NCBI GenBank assembly: GCA_020833055.1
Contig: JAJHQZ010000001.1
Coordinates: forward strand, 124,001 to 188,000
Direction of reading: 5' to 3'
DNA length: 64,000 bases
Source: Candidatus Korarchaeum sp.
GTDB taxonomy: Archaea; Korarchaeota; Korarchaeia; Korarchaeales; Korarchaeaceae
Shown here: positions 43,357-51,109 of the stretch, one piece after another
How the letters are laid out: each line of letters starts with the position of its first letter
Position numbering within the stretch: the first letter of the stretch is position 1
Made by a program: the position numbers and the translations under genes
The notes under the pieces: generated by a model
Databases searched by the model: none
Told to the model about the DNA's origin: nothing
What the model saw: only the letters and a program-made list of their open reading frames with translations

Positions 43357-43396
43357 GAGCCGCTCCCCCAACTTAATAAAAACCGAGCCGCTCCCC
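43357..43396 (-). promoter_or_regulatory. degT promoter flanked by a repeated dyad motif
   Basis: The 12-bp sequence GAGCCGCTCCCC occurs twice in direct orientation (43357-43368 and 43385-43396), 28 bp apart, on either side of the minus-strand TATA GTTTTTATTAAG (43371-43383). Its core GAGC-C-GCTC is a near-perfect dyad. The arrangement looks like a regulator operator bracketing the core promoter, with the start site about 43354. Confidence 0.5.
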
Positions 43397-43522
43397 TCTG
43401 TCCCCGAGTTCACTGTCCTACCGAGAATTGTTATGATATCGATGCCTCGTAGTGTGGGTAAAATTTATTACACTTGAAGGCTTTATAAAGTTTTGATAAT
43501 ATACTGTATATCCCCAAGAAGG

Positions 43523-44149
43523 TTATCCTGGAATCGGTAAGCTCAAGAAGTAAGATGTCGCTGAAGCGACGATGGGCGCTGCTATGTTATCCTCAATCCC
43601 ATAGAGCTCTGCTACTGATGAGAGGGCAGCTAAGATCAATGATTCAAGCAGCCTCCCAGTTATAAGTATTGAGATTATATAGAAAGATAAGAATCCAGAG
43701 AGAGTCCCTTCGATTGTTTTATTGCTGAACGGGATAACTCTCCTTCCAAAATTCATCCCGAAAATCGCGGAAATTCCATCAACAAATACTAAAGCTAAGA
43801 CACCGTAGATCATAGAGGGCCCGAATATGAAGTATGAGGATGCCCCTCCGACGAGTCCTGACATCATACCTAACCATCCGCTTCTCCTCTCATAATCCCT
43901 CTCAACCATCCTTATCAATTTCTCAAAAGACTCTATCACGACTTCTAAATGTCTGACTTGGGGGATTTGCATACTTGCTTTGAGCCATTCTGGGAGACCC
44001 TTGACTTGAGTTGAATATATTATCCCTCCTATAGCTAGAGCCGCTCCATAGACAGCTCCAGGTTCTATGTAATCCTTCAAGAGCAAAGGGATAGCTAGGA
44101 GAAGTGAGAAGACCACATGAATAAGCTTCCTTATAGTCTCCCCGATCAT
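43523..44149 (-). CDS. dolichol/phytol kinase-like membrane protein
   Basis: 208 residues, about five transmembrane segments. The family signature is present: RKLIHV near the N-terminus, FVDGISAIFGMNFGRR followed by NKTIEGTLSGFL, and ELYGIEDNIAAP, as in the CTP-dependent polyprenol kinase superfamily (Sec59/VTE5). A role in phosphorylating dolichol or geranylgeraniol for lipid or glycan carriers is likely but the substrate is unproven. It has a probable TATA near 44208 and a 33-nt leader. Confidence 0.8.
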   Translation of the reverse strand: MIGETIRKLIHVVFSLLLAIPLLLKDYIEPGAVYGAALAIGGIIYSTQVKGLPEWLKASMQIPQVRHLEVVIESFEKLIRMVERDYERRSGWLGMMSGLVGGASSYFIFGPSMIYGVLALVFVDGISAIFGMNFGRRVIPFSNKTIEGTLSGFLSFYIISILITGRLLESLILAALSSVAELYGIEDNIAAPIVASATSYFLSLPIPG

Positions 44150-44410
44150 ATGATCCCCTGAGAGAGTGAGAGCTCTACTAAAGCTAGTATACGAGGTACC
44201 ATTATATTTTATCGTTTCTCCCCTCTCTCAATCGTTTAGGATGCGTTTACCCGGGTCCTCGTAATACCGTCTTAAGGAAAAGGACTAAGGATTACCGCCA
44301 AACTTCCGGCGAAATTTTCACTTCACTCTCTATACTTCATTCCCCGCTGCACCAGCGACTTCATCATGCGGTGCGGTAAACTTATAGAACATGAGGTACT
44401 TGGTATTTAG
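44150..44410. other. 261-bp gap without a gene
   Basis: Contains the TATA-like ATTATATTTTAT (44201-44214) usable by the dolichol-kinase-like gene leftward, and GTAAACTTATAG (centre about 44385) that is 26 bp from the ATG at 44411. Between them lie imperfect inverted repeats (for example GCACC/GGTGC around 44350-44375) but no convincing RNA gene. Confidence 0.5.
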
Positions 44411-44761
44411 ATGAGTGACCTATTGAACTTACTGAGTGAGATGAGGAGGGGAAAGGAGCCTGACGATAGGGAAGTTATGGGAGCCTTGAAACAACTCCGT
44501 GAGAGATTCCCTGAGATATCTCATATAGTACTCTCGGAGGAGAACAGGATACTTCTGAGGAAGATTATAACCAAGGGGATTCTCATCGTGGATGAGGACC
44601 TCTTCCTAGCGTGCGAGGAGCATGATTCTTTGAGGAGAGAGGCTTATCAAGCCGTCAGATCTATGAGTATTGAGGAGCTTGAAAGGGCATCCGTGGAGAT
44701 AATAGCTAAGAACTTAGAGAGAACACTACTAGGCGGCTTCATAATGAAGAGAATAAGTTAG
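44411..44761 (+). CDS. hypothetical protein, 116 residues
   Basis: All-helical, charged protein without a family I recognise; segments LLNLLSEMRRGKEPDDREVM and VDEDLFLACEEHDSLRREAY suggest a small soluble regulator or nucleic-acid-associated protein, though that is only an impression. The ATG at 44411 is 26 bp from the TATA-like sequence at about 44385, implying a leaderless mRNA. The stop is one base before the 3' end of tRNA-Tyr on the other strand. Confidence 0.65.
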   Translation: MSDLLNLLSEMRRGKEPDDREVMGALKQLRERFPEISHIVLSEENRILLRKIITKGILIVDEDLFLACEEHDSLRREAYQAVRSMSIEELERASVEIIAKNLERTLLGGFIMKRIS

Positions 44762-44762
44762 A

Positions 44763-44878
44763 TCGGGGCGGGGGGACTCGAACCCCCGGCCTGCCGGTTT
44801 CTGTGGGAGCTGCCGCTGACGGGGCGTCAACAGACGCCCACTACAGCCGGCCGCTCTACCAGGCTGAGCTACGCCCCG
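44763..44878 (-). tRNA. tRNA-Tyr (GTA) with 42-nt intron
   Basis: Acceptor CGGGGCG pairs with CGCCCCG; first base C opposite G72 is the archaeal/eukaryal tRNA-Tyr identity pair. D arm GCTC/GAGC, anticodon stem GCCGG/CCGGC, loop CTGTAG^A (anticodon GTA), T arm GGGGG-TTCGAGT-CCCCC, discriminator A; CCA is not encoded. Exon 1 is 44878-44841, the intron 44840-44799, exon 2 44798-44763. The splice sites sit in a canonical bulge-helix-bulge: central helix CTGT/ACAG, bulges AG^T and AA^A, at position 37/38. Mature length 74 nt. Confidence 0.96.
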
Positions 44879-44899
44879 TCACACATAATGCTAGCCCAA

Positions 44900-44911
44900 G
44901 TAATATATTAA
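44900..44911 (-). promoter_or_regulatory. promoter of tRNA-Tyr
   Basis: TTAATATATTA centred at about 44905 is 26 bp from the first base of the tRNA (44878-44879), the standard archaeal TATA distance, so the transcript would start at or next to the mature 5' end. Confidence 0.65.
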
Positions 44912-44934
44912 CGTTACTGCCTCCTATTGCGGAT

Positions 44935-45453
44935 TCACACCCCTCTAACTTCGAAGGGTACTCCCATATATTCGGAAACTCTTTTAAATATCTCGAAGTC
45001 CTGCTTATTCCTAGTTACCAAGAGGACCTCCTCTATAGAGGATTCCTTTATCTCCTCTAGTATTATCCTAATGGATACTTCCACTGGAACTCCTCCGACC
45101 CCAGCTCCCATCGCTGGAAACGCTATACTCCTAACCCCCAGCTCCTCCCCTTTCTTCAGAGCCGCTCTGACAGCTGCTCTTATGTACTCAGGGCTGCTGG
45201 AACCTCCCGGGCTCTCTACAGTAGGCGCATGGATCACATACCTCGCTTTTAGCTTCCCAGCGGAGGTCTCTATAGCTTCACCTATTCTTAAGGGAGCCTT
45301 CCTCATGGCCTCCCTCTCTATTTCCTCCCCTCCCTTCCTCTTTATAGCTCCAGCAACACCTCCTCCCATCACTAAGAATACATTGGCTGGGTTGACTATA
45401 GCGTCCGACTCCACTTCCGTTATATCTCCTAGCACGAGGATCAGCCTCGGCAT
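44935..45453 (-). CDS. macrodomain protein
   Basis: 172 residues, a stand-alone macro domain: DITEVESDAIVNPAN near the N-terminus, GGGVAGAIKRKGG, and the loop FPAMGAGVGGVP. Stand-alone archaeal macrodomains bind or hydrolyse ADP-ribose derivatives (for example O-acetyl-ADP-ribose deacetylation). ATG 45453 gives the family start MPRLILVLGDIT; an upstream in-frame ATG at 45471 lies next to the Trm112-like stop. It follows that gene on the same strand and may be co-transcribed. Confidence 0.9.
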   Translation of the reverse strand: MPRLILVLGDITEVESDAIVNPANVFLVMGGGVAGAIKRKGGEEIEREAMRKAPLRIGEAIETSAGKLKARYVIHAPTVESPGGSSSPEYIRAAVRAALKKGEELGVRSIAFPAMGAGVGGVPVEVSIRIILEEIKESSIEEVLLVTRNKQDFEIFKRVSEYMGVPFEVRGV

Positions 45454-45482
45454 GATATCCCTCCGCCCCACGAGATGAGATT

Positions 45483-45776
45483 TTATAATCTTGTCTCATC
45501 GGGCCTGAGCATCCTCGGCACACCCTCCTCTATCTTATACTCAGCCCCGCAGTTCTTACAAGAGAGTTTTCCGCTTATTACTTCAAGCTCCATACATTTA
45601 ACACAATTACTTGGGTCCTCGGGTCGGGAGCCGGTGAAAGCGCACCATATCTCGCACAGAGGTCTCTCGGGTATCGTAGAGAGTCCATTCTCTTTTCTCT
45701 CGTTCTCTACTATTAGTTCAAGGGGGAAGCTCAAACATGAGGGACATGCGAGTAGATCTAAGAGCCTCCTCTTCAA
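45483..45776 (-). CDS. trm112: Trm112-like zinc-binding protein
   Basis: 97 residues. MKRRLLDLLACPSCLSFPLEL at the N-terminus and the C-terminal GKLSCKNCGAEYKIEEGVPRML reproduce the Trm112 fold signature (CPxC...CxxC...GIPxML). A longer central insert contains two extra cysteine pairs (CEIWC and CVKC), not standard. Trm112 activates methyltransferases acting on tRNA, rRNA and release factor. The start is TTG at 45776 with AGGTGAT upstream. A tail-adjacent macrodomain gene follows. Confidence 0.82.
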   Translation of the reverse strand: MKRRLLDLLACPSCLSFPLELIVENERKENGLSTIPERPLCEIWCAFTGSRPEDPSNCVKCMELEVISGKLSCKNCGAEYKIEEGVPRMLRPDETRL

Positions 45777-46051
45777 GCGATCACCTGAATCTTATATCCT
45801 CGATCCATACTTAAGAAGAACTGTCCCTTTCAAGAAGGAATCGCCGAGTTCTCGAGTCTCCGTTCTAATGCTGAAGGAACACTAATAGATAGAGGGGCCA
45901 CTATGAGTGACTGGAAATTATTTTATCTATCTTCAAAGAGAGATCTAGCTTGGAAGATATGCGGGAGGTCTCTTACTGGATCTAGATAGATCTCCTCTCA
46001 GCTGCAAGAAAACCCTAAATATTTTTCAATTCACATTGGGTGAGGAGCGTC
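45777..46051. other. 275-bp gap without a supported gene
   Basis: Divergent promoter region of the Trm112-like gene (leftward) and the gene at 46052 (rightward; CTAAATATTTTTC centred near 46019 is a suitable TATA). An inverted repeat GAGATCTA/TAGATCTC lies between 45938 and 45996. A 28-codon frame at 45903-45989 has a GAGGGG before its ATG but no other support. Confidence 0.5.
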
Positions 46052-46312
46052 ATGAGCGGGGACCATAAATTCGAGATACAGATAGTCAAGCAGGATAGGG
46101 CTTTGAGAGTCGAAAGAGAGTATAAAGAAAGAATGAAAGAGCTCTATGGAGATAAAATAATTTCCAAATTCTCTAGAGATGTTGTTGAATGTCCCATTCT
46201 TGGGAAGACTGTGAGCTTCCTGATATGTATGGGATGCCCCAATTATGTCAGGAGATTCAAAGGTGTGGTCCACTGCAAAGGCGAGCCAATAGCTCCTTCT
46301 GGGAGATCATAA
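46052..46312 (+). CDS. small cysteine-containing hypothetical protein
   Basis: 86 residues. A basic, helical N-terminal half is followed by CPILGKTVSFLICMGCPNY and a final VHCKG, four cysteines that could bind a metal. I do not recognise the family. The ATG at 46052 has GTGAGGAG upstream and lies about 7 nt after the predicted start site; a GTG at 46040 is in frame. Its 3' end overlaps the convergent winged-helix gene by six bases. Confidence 0.65.
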   Translation: MSGDHKFEIQIVKQDRALRVEREYKERMKELYGDKIISKFSRDVVECPILGKTVSFLICMGCPNYVRRFKGVVHCKGEPIAPSGRS

Positions 46313-46963
46313 TTCAGATTTCTCGTATTTTCTCGACTTCCTAGAGATCATGAATGATGTTACCACAGCAGATACTATCGATGCTGATATTCCGAGGATG
46401 ATGAATATTAGGGCCGATCGATCCTCATACCTACTGACTTCAGCAATAGATTCGTTCGGATATCTCAGTCCCTTGATTAGAGGTCCTGTAGCGTTCTGAG
46501 TTGAATAACTCGGGGAGAGTTCAGGGATTTGCTCAGAGTATGTGTTCATGGTGAATAGATACCATGGGAATAGCATGAGAACGCCTATCAAGAGGCCGAT
46601 TAATGCGCCCTTTACTAATATCTCCTTAGGCGCTGCTGTAACCATCCTGAGGGCCTCGTATATCCTATCCCTCTCCTCACTGGAGGTCATGATGATGAAT
46701 GCTGAGGAAGCGAGTGTATAGAGGGTTTTCTGCCCCCTCTTACCAGATATTCTCGCTACAGGCCTTATTAGGCCTGCGTTCTGAAGCTTCTCTATGTGGA
46801 ATATTACTGTAGTTATCGGAAGACCTAGTTCTTTAGCCAGATCGTTGGGGCTCATCAATCTCTCCTTCAAAAGGGCCAAGATCCTCCTACCTATATCGCT
46901 AGATATCTCTTGACCCAAGATTTTAAGTCTCTCATCCTCTAATGTGAAGACTTCCCACTCCAT
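46307..46963 (-). CDS. membrane-tethered winged-helix (ArsR-like) regulator
   Basis: 218 residues. Residues 20-95 form an ArsR-type winged helix: DIGRRILALLKERLMSPNDL, then the recognition helix LPITTVIFHIEKLQNAGLI and the wing (GKRGQKTLYTLA). Two transmembrane helices follow (ILVKGALIGLLIGVLMLFPWYLF and LIFIILGISASIVSAVVTSFM) around an outside loop of about 50 residues with a Ser/Asn-rich sequence. This fits a one-component sensor that holds its DNA-binding domain at the membrane. No target is known. TATA near 46996, short leader. Confidence 0.8.
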   Translation of the reverse strand: MEWEVFTLEDERLKILGQEISSDIGRRILALLKERLMSPNDLAKELGLPITTVIFHIEKLQNAGLIRPVARISGKRGQKTLYTLASSAFIIMTSSEERDRIYEALRMVTAAPKEILVKGALIGLLIGVLMLFPWYLFTMNTYSEQIPELSPSYSTQNATGPLIKGLRYPNESIAEVSRYEDRSALIFIILGISASIVSAVVTSFMISRKSRKYEKSEL

Positions 46964-47017
46964 TTTCCCTCAGGACTTATGGAAGTTCAGGATTTAAATC
47001 ATTCTAATAACTTCGAA

Positions 47018-47665
47018 TTACTTCGCACCTTTCGACCACCTTACTATGAGCTCCGATGCCTCGAGCAAATCATGGACTACGTAGTCTGAGAGCCTCACTA
47101 TCCTCTCAGATTTGGGCCTGAATGCTATCTTCAGGCCTAGATCCATCTCGAATATGGAGAGATCACTATCCCCGTCACCCACGAAAGCCACTCTAGCGAG
47201 AGGTATACCATAACCCCTAGCGACTTCCTCTAGGACAACTCCCTTCTCATCAGGCGGAAGATCCTCGATCAATCCTACTACCTCATTTCCCTCTAGAAGG
47301 AGCCTGGCGCTCCTGCAGAAGTCCATCCCAAGTCTCTCGCAGACTCTATCCGCGATTACATTCAGACCAGAGCTTATGACTCCGACAATGAAACCAAAAC
47401 CCTTGAGTATCTTTATAGACTTCTCAGAGTTCTCCACTAATTTTATGGAGTCCACCCTCCTCAGGACTTCCGAGAAATCCTTCTTCCTCCAAGAAGATAC
47501 GTCTAGCTCTGCCCATCTCCTGTAATCTATCTCCCCCCTCTCATACATCTGCCTATAGATGTAGGCCTCCCTCTCAGTCCCTAAGACCTCATGAACGAAC
47601 TCCCAAGAGCTTTTTATCTCGATGAGAGTCCCATCCATATCGAAGCAAACCATGTACTTCATCAT
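47018..47665 (-). CDS. HAD-family phosphatase, phosphoserine phosphatase-like
   Basis: 215 residues. HAD motif I FDMDGTL, motif II ISSG (VISSGLNVIADRV), motif III lysine in PPDEKGVVLEE and motif IV GDGDSDLSIFEM, with an all-helical C1 cap (residues 20-80) as in SerB. It may dephosphorylate phosphoserine or another small phosphate ester; the substrate is uncertain. Three ATGs in the first five codons leave the exact start open. Confidence 0.85.
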   Translation of the reverse strand: MMKYMVCFDMDGTLIEIKSSWEFVHEVLGTEREAYIYRQMYERGEIDYRRWAELDVSSWRKKDFSEVLRRVDSIKLVENSEKSIKILKGFGFIVGVISSGLNVIADRVCERLGMDFCRSARLLLEGNEVVGLIEDLPPDEKGVVLEEVARGYGIPLARVAFVGDGDSDLSIFEMDLGLKIAFRPKSERIVRLSDYVVHDLLEASELIVRWSKGAK

Positions 47666-47788
47666 AGGCTTCTACCCGTCTCGTTATTTAATTAAGATTG
47701 CACTCCGATAATATTCCAATATATAGAATACGAGCCCGGGTCAATTTATTTAAAACGCTACTGTGTCGCTGAGTGAGGAGGGTATAAG

Positions 47789-48925
47789 GTGTATAGCAAT
47801 CCGAATGATGTGAAATTCATGCAAGTCGGTCAGAGTGATTGGCTCTCTTGGATATTCTTCATAATATTCATTATGATAATGCAGTTTTACGCAAACAGGC
47901 TGCAGGCTCAGATATGGATAAGTGAGATAAGCAGAGCTTTATCTAAACTAGAGGAGTATAGCAACGATTCTGCTAGGAAATTCATAGAAGAAGCATCTAA
48001 GTATGGGAGATCTCAAGAGGAGGTAAAATCTATTTACAACAAGGTGAAGGGATTCTTCTTAATAGAGCCAGTCACTCTCGACCCATACGGAGCCATAAGG
48101 AGGCTTGAGCACCTCTTAAATACTATGAGAGATCACTTGAATGCATTGATGAGGGATATAGCCCCTAATGCAGATAATTGGAAGAGATCTAACTTGAGGG
48201 ATCAGATGGCTAGCGCACTAACGCTGGACATGATATATAGGATCATAAGGCATTACTTCATCCTCGGGAGGAAGACACAAAACTTGATATACATAGCCCA
48301 GATACAGATGCTCCTCCCCGAGATCATGAGGATAGCTAAAGCTTATTGGAAGGCATGCGATGCTTTCAGACTCGGGGTACCGATAGGCGATGGGATAGGT
48401 CCCCTAATCGCTTTGAAATTGATGAATGGTGTCGAACCTACAGAGATCGCTGAAAACATAGTGGGGGCTGAAGTAGATATCGAGGGGAGGAGAGTGATGG
48501 TGATAAAAGCGAAGGGACCAGGTTCTGAAGTTGGAAGGCCAGGTTTGGCTATAGAGAGGATTGTGGAGAGTAGAGAGGGTAAAGTCTCCCTCATAATAAC
48601 GATAGATGCCGCTTCTAAGCTAGAGGGAGAGCCCACTGCAGAGATAGCCGAGGGCATAGGAGCAGCTATAGGCGATCCTGGACCTGAGAAGTATAAGATA
48701 GAGGAAGTAGCTACGAAATATGCTATACCCTTACACGCGATCGCGATAAAAGAGGATCAGCTCGATGCTATAACTAGCATGAGCGAGGAGATAGCGAGAT
48801 CCGCTGATGAGGTCATAGGGAGAGTGAGGGCGGCGATAATATCGAAGACACTGCCTGGAGATTATGTGATAGTTGCCGGTATAGGGAACACGATGGGCAT
48901 AGGGAATAAGATAGGAGGTGCATAA
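47789..48925 (+). CDS. DUF1512 family membrane protein
   Basis: 378 residues, a conserved archaeal protein of unknown function. An N-terminal transmembrane helix (LSWIFFIIFIMIMQFYANR, residues 19-37), a long helical middle section, then a globular C-terminal half with PIGDGIGPLIALKLM and glycine-rich turns (GPGSEVGRPG, AEGIGAAIGDPGPEKY, VAGIGNTMGIGN). The glycine-rich repeats suggest a nucleotide- or phosphate-binding fold, which I infer only from pattern. GTG start at 47789 with GAGGAGGG upstream. Forms an operon with the next gene (3-bp gap). Confidence 0.82.
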   Translation: MYSNPNDVKFMQVGQSDWLSWIFFIIFIMIMQFYANRLQAQIWISEISRALSKLEEYSNDSARKFIEEASKYGRSQEEVKSIYNKVKGFFLIEPVTLDPYGAIRRLEHLLNTMRDHLNALMRDIAPNADNWKRSNLRDQMASALTLDMIYRIIRHYFILGRKTQNLIYIAQIQMLLPEIMRIAKAYWKACDAFRLGVPIGDGIGPLIALKLMNGVEPTEIAENIVGAEVDIEGRRVMVIKAKGPGSEVGRPGLAIERIVESREGKVSLIITIDAASKLEGEPTAEIAEGIGAAIGDPGPEKYKIEEVATKYAIPLHAIAIKEDQLDAITSMSEEIARSADEVIGRVRAAIISKTLPGDYVIVAGIGNTMGIGNKIGGA

Positions 48926-48928
48926 ACT

Positions 48929-49345
48929 ATGCCCGAGGAGGAGAAGAAAAAGATACCAATCGGATTTTACCTACTCTGGATAGCTTCACTAACTGGGATA
49001 TTGATAATATCCTTGGTCTTCCTCTACTTAGGGTTCACAAGCCTCAGCGGAGGTAACATGGGGGAGTCCTTCCTCAATATAGTCATGGGGATCGCAGGTC
49101 TCGGGATAGCTGCTAAAGTCGGATACGATATGTTGAGGACGAGGATGTCATTCAAGGAGGAGATATTCGAAGTCCTGAGTGAGTTGATGTGCGAGAGTTG
49201 CGGGGAAAAGCTTATAAGAGATTTCAAGGAGGGGGATTACGTTGGCGCGGTTTCAGAAGGGGATAAATGCCCCAAATGCCAGCGACCAGCGTTGATAGTG
49301 AGTATATACTCTAGGACACCGAAAGGGAAGGAGAAGAAATATTGA
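48929..49345 (+). CDS. membrane protein with C-terminal zinc ribbon
   Basis: 138 residues. Two transmembrane helices (FYLLWIASLTGILIISLVFLY and FLNIVMGIAGLGIAAKVGY) precede a soluble domain with CESCG and CPKC about 30 residues apart, a zinc ribbon. Unknown function. Three bp after the DUF1512 gene, so the two products probably act together at the membrane. Followed at 16 bp by the Nudix gene. Confidence 0.75.
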   Translation: MPEEEKKKIPIGFYLLWIASLTGILIISLVFLYLGFTSLSGGNMGESFLNIVMGIAGLGIAAKVGYDMLRTRMSFKEEIFEVLSELMCESCGEKLIRDFKEGDYVGAVSEGDKCPKCQRPALIVSIYSRTPKGKEKKY

Positions 49346-49360
49346 ATTCGGTGAAGTTAG

Positions 49361-49858
49361 TTGAGGGGAACGAAGATACACGTCGTCCCATGCGTAGTTG
49401 TATTCAATAGAGAGGGGAAAGTCCTCCTATTGAAGAGAGCTAAGAGCAAGAGGAACGGGGGGAAGTGGGAGATACCCGGGGGCAGTCTGAAGTACGGCGA
49501 ATCCCCTAGGAAAGGAGCTATAAGAGAGCTCATGGAGGAAACTGGGGTGAGGTTGGATCCTCTATCCATAATTCCAGTGGACACATTCGGATTCCTCTAC
49601 CCAGAGATGGGAGTTGAGTTCATAATACCCCTATATTCTGTTAGAGTCGGGGAGTTCGAGCCGAGGATAAGGAGAGAGGAGCACGATGGATGGGGTTGGT
49701 TCACGATAGACGAAGTTAAGGAAATGGAGTTGAGGGATGAGAGCATGAAGGGGGCTTATATGATGGTCTTAGCAGCTAAGAGGATTATGGATAAAATGGA
49801 AGGAGCTGAGAGATCACCCAAATATGACGGACTCCCTTCCGAAGAGCTTAGCGCTTAA
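49361..49858 (+). CDS. Nudix hydrolase
   Basis: 165 residues. The Nudix box is complete: GGSLKYGESPRKGAIRELMEETGV (GX5EX7REUXEEXGU) spanning roughly residues 41-64. VPCVVVFNREGKVLLLKRAKS upstream resembles the ADP-ribose/NADH-type family, but the substrate is open. The start is TTG at 49361. The 3' end overlaps the convergent ABC permease by 45 bp, and the last 20 residues (ERSPKYDGLPSEELSA) lie in that overlap. Confidence 0.88.
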   Translation: MRGTKIHVVPCVVVFNREGKVLLLKRAKSKRNGGKWEIPGGSLKYGESPRKGAIRELMEETGVRLDPLSIIPVDTFGFLYPEMGVEFIIPLYSVRVGEFEPRIRREEHDGWGWFTIDEVKEMELRDESMKGAYMMVLAAKRIMDKMEGAERSPKYDGLPSEELSA

Positions 49859-51109
49859 TATGAGGAAGATTATCAGATAAATGAGTGAGGAGAATAAAGA
49901 CGTAGAGATAGCTAATAGATCGCTCATCAAGATAGTATCTCTAGCGAACATCGCGAGGCTTGTAATGGGGAGAAGTCTGAGAAGGGGATGCAGAGAGGTT
50001 GGTGCGTAAGGTACGATCATCATAGGTAGCATTAAAACGAAGAAGAGAGCTCCAACATATTGTTCAGCCTCCTTAAATGTCTTAGCGAATGAAGATGCAG
50101 CGACTAACACAGCATTTCCGGTGAGCCCTCCTAATACCACTGTCAGGAGTATGCCGAGTATCGCGTAGACCGGATTGGGAAGCCCCATCTTCATTGCTTG
50201 ATTAGATACCAATCCCGGTAGGGAGAGCTCTAGGGACAGGGTTATCCCTAATAAAGTTGAGAGAAGGGTTGATAAACCGCTTATAATCGATAGAACTATT
50301 AGAGAAGAGAACTTACCGAGGAGGATCTCCATCTTACTGACTGGGTTTGTGAGCAAGGCCTCTATCGTCCTCCTCTCCCTCTCACCCGCTACCATATCTA
50401 TCGCGAACGTCCCCGCTCCAGTTATCGCTATTACCCCTACCATCATAGGCAGGATCATCGCAGTTATCATCTCACCAGTCCCGACCTCCCCGCCCGATCT
50501 GGTCACCTGCTTAGCTACAGCGACCACTGGATTAACATAATCGATAGATAAATTGACCTCTTTCAGCCTATCTAGCAGTACTTTCCTAGAATATGAGGAT
50601 ATAGGTTCCTGCACTACTCCGATTGCTGAAGAGGATTTTGTACTGAGAGGATCATAGTAATAGAATACTTGAGAGCTTCTCCCTCTGCTCAAATTTTCCG
50701 AGAACCCCGGAGGTACCTCAACTACTAAATCGATATTCCCATTCAATATCATCTCAGTATAATTCCCTTTACAATCAAATTTGATAGATAAATCGGCTTC
50801 TTTTGATATAGAATTGAAGTAATTGACGAGATCTGTGGCATTCTTATCGCATACAACGACCATCACTTTAGGGGGGAGCGTCCTCGGGCTTATCATGACT
50901 ATAGGGAGGGCTATTATGAGCGGCATCAGTATCAGGGGCAGTATTATGACATTTAATATCGTTCTCCTATCCCTAATGGCCTCTAAAAACTCCTTCCAAG
51001 CTACGACAATCCAGCCTCTCTTAGGTAGGCCGTAGCCCACCTGACCCAAGCCCCTGGTAAACTTAACTATTCCCGAAGATCCCTTAAACAACCTTCTCAA
51101 TGACCTCAC
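49814..51109 (-). CDS. ABC-2 type transporter permease (NatB-like)
   Basis: 431 residues. One N-terminal transmembrane helix (ILNVIILPLILMPLIIALPIV) is followed by a large extracytoplasmic domain of about 180 residues and then five to six helices, including the ABC-2 signature region around VAGERERRTIEALLTNPVSKMEILLGK. This is the NatB/YhaP layout, for export or for Na+ efflux in the original family. The gene start overlaps the ATPase gene by 26 bp, so the two form one exporter. Confidence 0.87.
   Translation of the reverse strand: MRSLRRLFKGSSGIVKFTRGLGQVGYGLPKRGWIVVAWKEFLEAIRDRRTILNVIILPLILMPLIIALPIVMISPRTLPPKVMVVVCDKNATDLVNYFNSISKEADLSIKFDCKGNYTEMILNGNIDLVVEVPPGFSENLSRGRSSQVFYYYDPLSTKSSSAIGVVQEPISSYSRKVLLDRLKEVNLSIDYVNPVVAVAKQVTRSGGEVGTGEMITAMILPMMVGVIAITGAGTFAIDMVAGERERRTIEALLTNPVSKMEILLGKFSSLIVLSIISGLSTLLSTLLGITLSLELSLPGLVSNQAMKMGLPNPVYAILGILLTVVLGGLTGNAVLVAASSFAKTFKEAEQYVGALFFVLMLPMMIVPYAPTSLHPLLRLLPITSLAMFARDTILMSDLLAISTSLFSSLIYLIIFLILSAKLFGRESVIFG

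Noticed and set aside
44361-44367. Perfect box C (ATGATGA, minus strand) in the gap before the 116-residue protein gene
   Set aside because: No CTGA box D occurs within the next 80 bases, so no C/D RNA can be built.
44927-45478. 183-codon plus-strand frame
   Set aside because: Antisense to the macrodomain gene, which has clear family motifs.
45903-45989. 28-codon plus-strand frame with GAGGGG before its ATG
   Set aside because: Too short, no homology or promoter that I can see; kept only as a note.
46970-47010. Minus-strand AATGAT...CTGA...CTGA resembling guide RNA boxes
   Set aside because: The first guide would be about 7 nt, no C' box is present, and the segment is explained as the promoter of the winged-helix gene.
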